Assembly (NCBI GenBank): GCA_022566975.1
Contig: JADFHV010000029.1
Location: 1 to 11,929, forward strand
Length of the DNA: 11,929 nucleotides
Direction of reading: 5' to 3'
Source: Chloroflexota bacterium
GTDB taxonomy: Bacteria > Chloroflexota > Dehalococcoidia > SAR202 > UBA11138
Shown: positions 11,765 to 11,929 of the stretch, piece after piece
How the letters are laid out: each line of letters starts with the position of its first letter
Position numbering within the stretch: the stretch's first letter is position 1
Made by a program: the position numbers and the translations under genes
The notes under the pieces: model-generated
What the model was told of the DNA's origin: nothing
Databases searched by the model: none
What the model saw: the letters and a program-made list of their open reading frames with translations, nothing else

Positions 11765-11929
11765 TCACCTGTCTAGATTACGGGCGATGAACTCGCGGAT
11801 CTGGTCCTCATCGAGGGTTTTAAGCGTAAGCAACTTGCCGGGCGCGGCCAGAGCGATCTTGGCGTCCATCCCAGGGTACGGCGCCAGGTAGACCTGCGGA
11901 GGGTAGCTACCCACGATTTCAGCGAGCCT
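11765..11929 (-). CDS. C-terminal 54 residues of an unrecognised protein (runs off right edge)
   Basis: The minus-strand frame from the window edge to the TGA at 11767-11765 is continuously open and reads like real protein. It includes EIVGSYPPQVYLAPYPGMDA, then KIALAAPGKLLTLKTLDED and the C-terminal helix QIREFIARNLDR. Codon use is GC-rich, like the neighbours. I do not recognise the family and only the C-terminus is present, so no function is given. It converges on the CocE gene, with the palindrome at 11654-11674 between them. Confidence 0.65.
   Translation of the reverse strand, partial: RLAEIVGSYPPQVYLAPYPGMDAKIALAAPGKLLTLKTLDEDQIREFIARNLDR

Noticed and set aside
1..11929. tRNA, rRNA, CRISPR, insertion sequence or phage genes
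   Set aside because: I saw no regularly spaced repeats, no tRNA cloverleaf with CCA-type end, and no transposase or integrase motif on either strand.

Overview
The window is an 11.9 kb stretch of GC-rich bacterial chromosome with short intergenic gaps. No rRNA, tRNA, transposase, phage gene or CRISPR array is visible. The gene mix suggests an uncultivated Chloroflexota, perhaps Dehalococcoidia/SAR202: CocE-type hydrolase, class III-like zinc alcohol dehydrogenase, membrane-anchored sulfite-oxidase-family enzyme, VOC and RidA proteins, and a conserved unknown family with 'GLPVVPPT' and 'GPGNRANATIGRA' motifs. This placement is an inference from gene content and protein style; no marker gene proves it.

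Layout. Positions 1-1549 (minus) hold rsmI followed by the 5' part of metG, which runs off the left edge. A 237-bp divergent spacer rich in inverted repeats separates rsmI from a plus-strand gene (1787-3367) for a five-helix membrane protein with an exported molybdopterin domain. A possible gene remnant (3393-3485) follows. Minus-strand genes for a small dimeric-barrel-like protein (3482-3829) and a zinc alcohol dehydrogenase (3902-4987) come next. The dehydrogenase is divergent from a plus-strand YfcE-like metallophosphoesterase (5209-5712), whose stop codon overlaps that of the convergent yqeK-like gene.

Positions 5709-8459 form a minus-strand series transcribed VOC protein > zinc-ribbon membrane protein > RidA-like protein > (125-bp repeat-bearing gap) > HIT protein > YqeK-like HD hydrolase. 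A divergent promoter region (8460-8727) leads to a plus-strand gene of unknown function that appears to use a rare CTG start (8728-9798), followed by a CocE/NonD hydrolase (9950-11620). A GC-rich palindrome and the 3' end of a minus-strand gene (11765-11929) close the window.

Functional themes. One is translation: MetRS and the RsmI 16S rRNA methylase. A second is nucleotide and metabolite housekeeping: the HIT and YqeK genes are 5 bp apart and both families act on dinucleoside polyphosphates or nucleoside phosphoramidates, while the RidA-like and VOC proteins may deal with reactive metabolites. A third is oxidation and hydrolysis of small organic substrates by the MDR dehydrogenase, CocE hydrolase and molybdoenzyme. 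The points most worth a second look are a long Ala/Pro-rich acidic segment inside MetRS, a Sec/Tat-type membrane molybdoenzyme, a RidA-like protein lacking the catalytic arginine, the CTG-start gene of an uncharacterised family, and a small interspersed repeat whose stem arms covary. I found no clear evidence for a wholly new multi-gene system.
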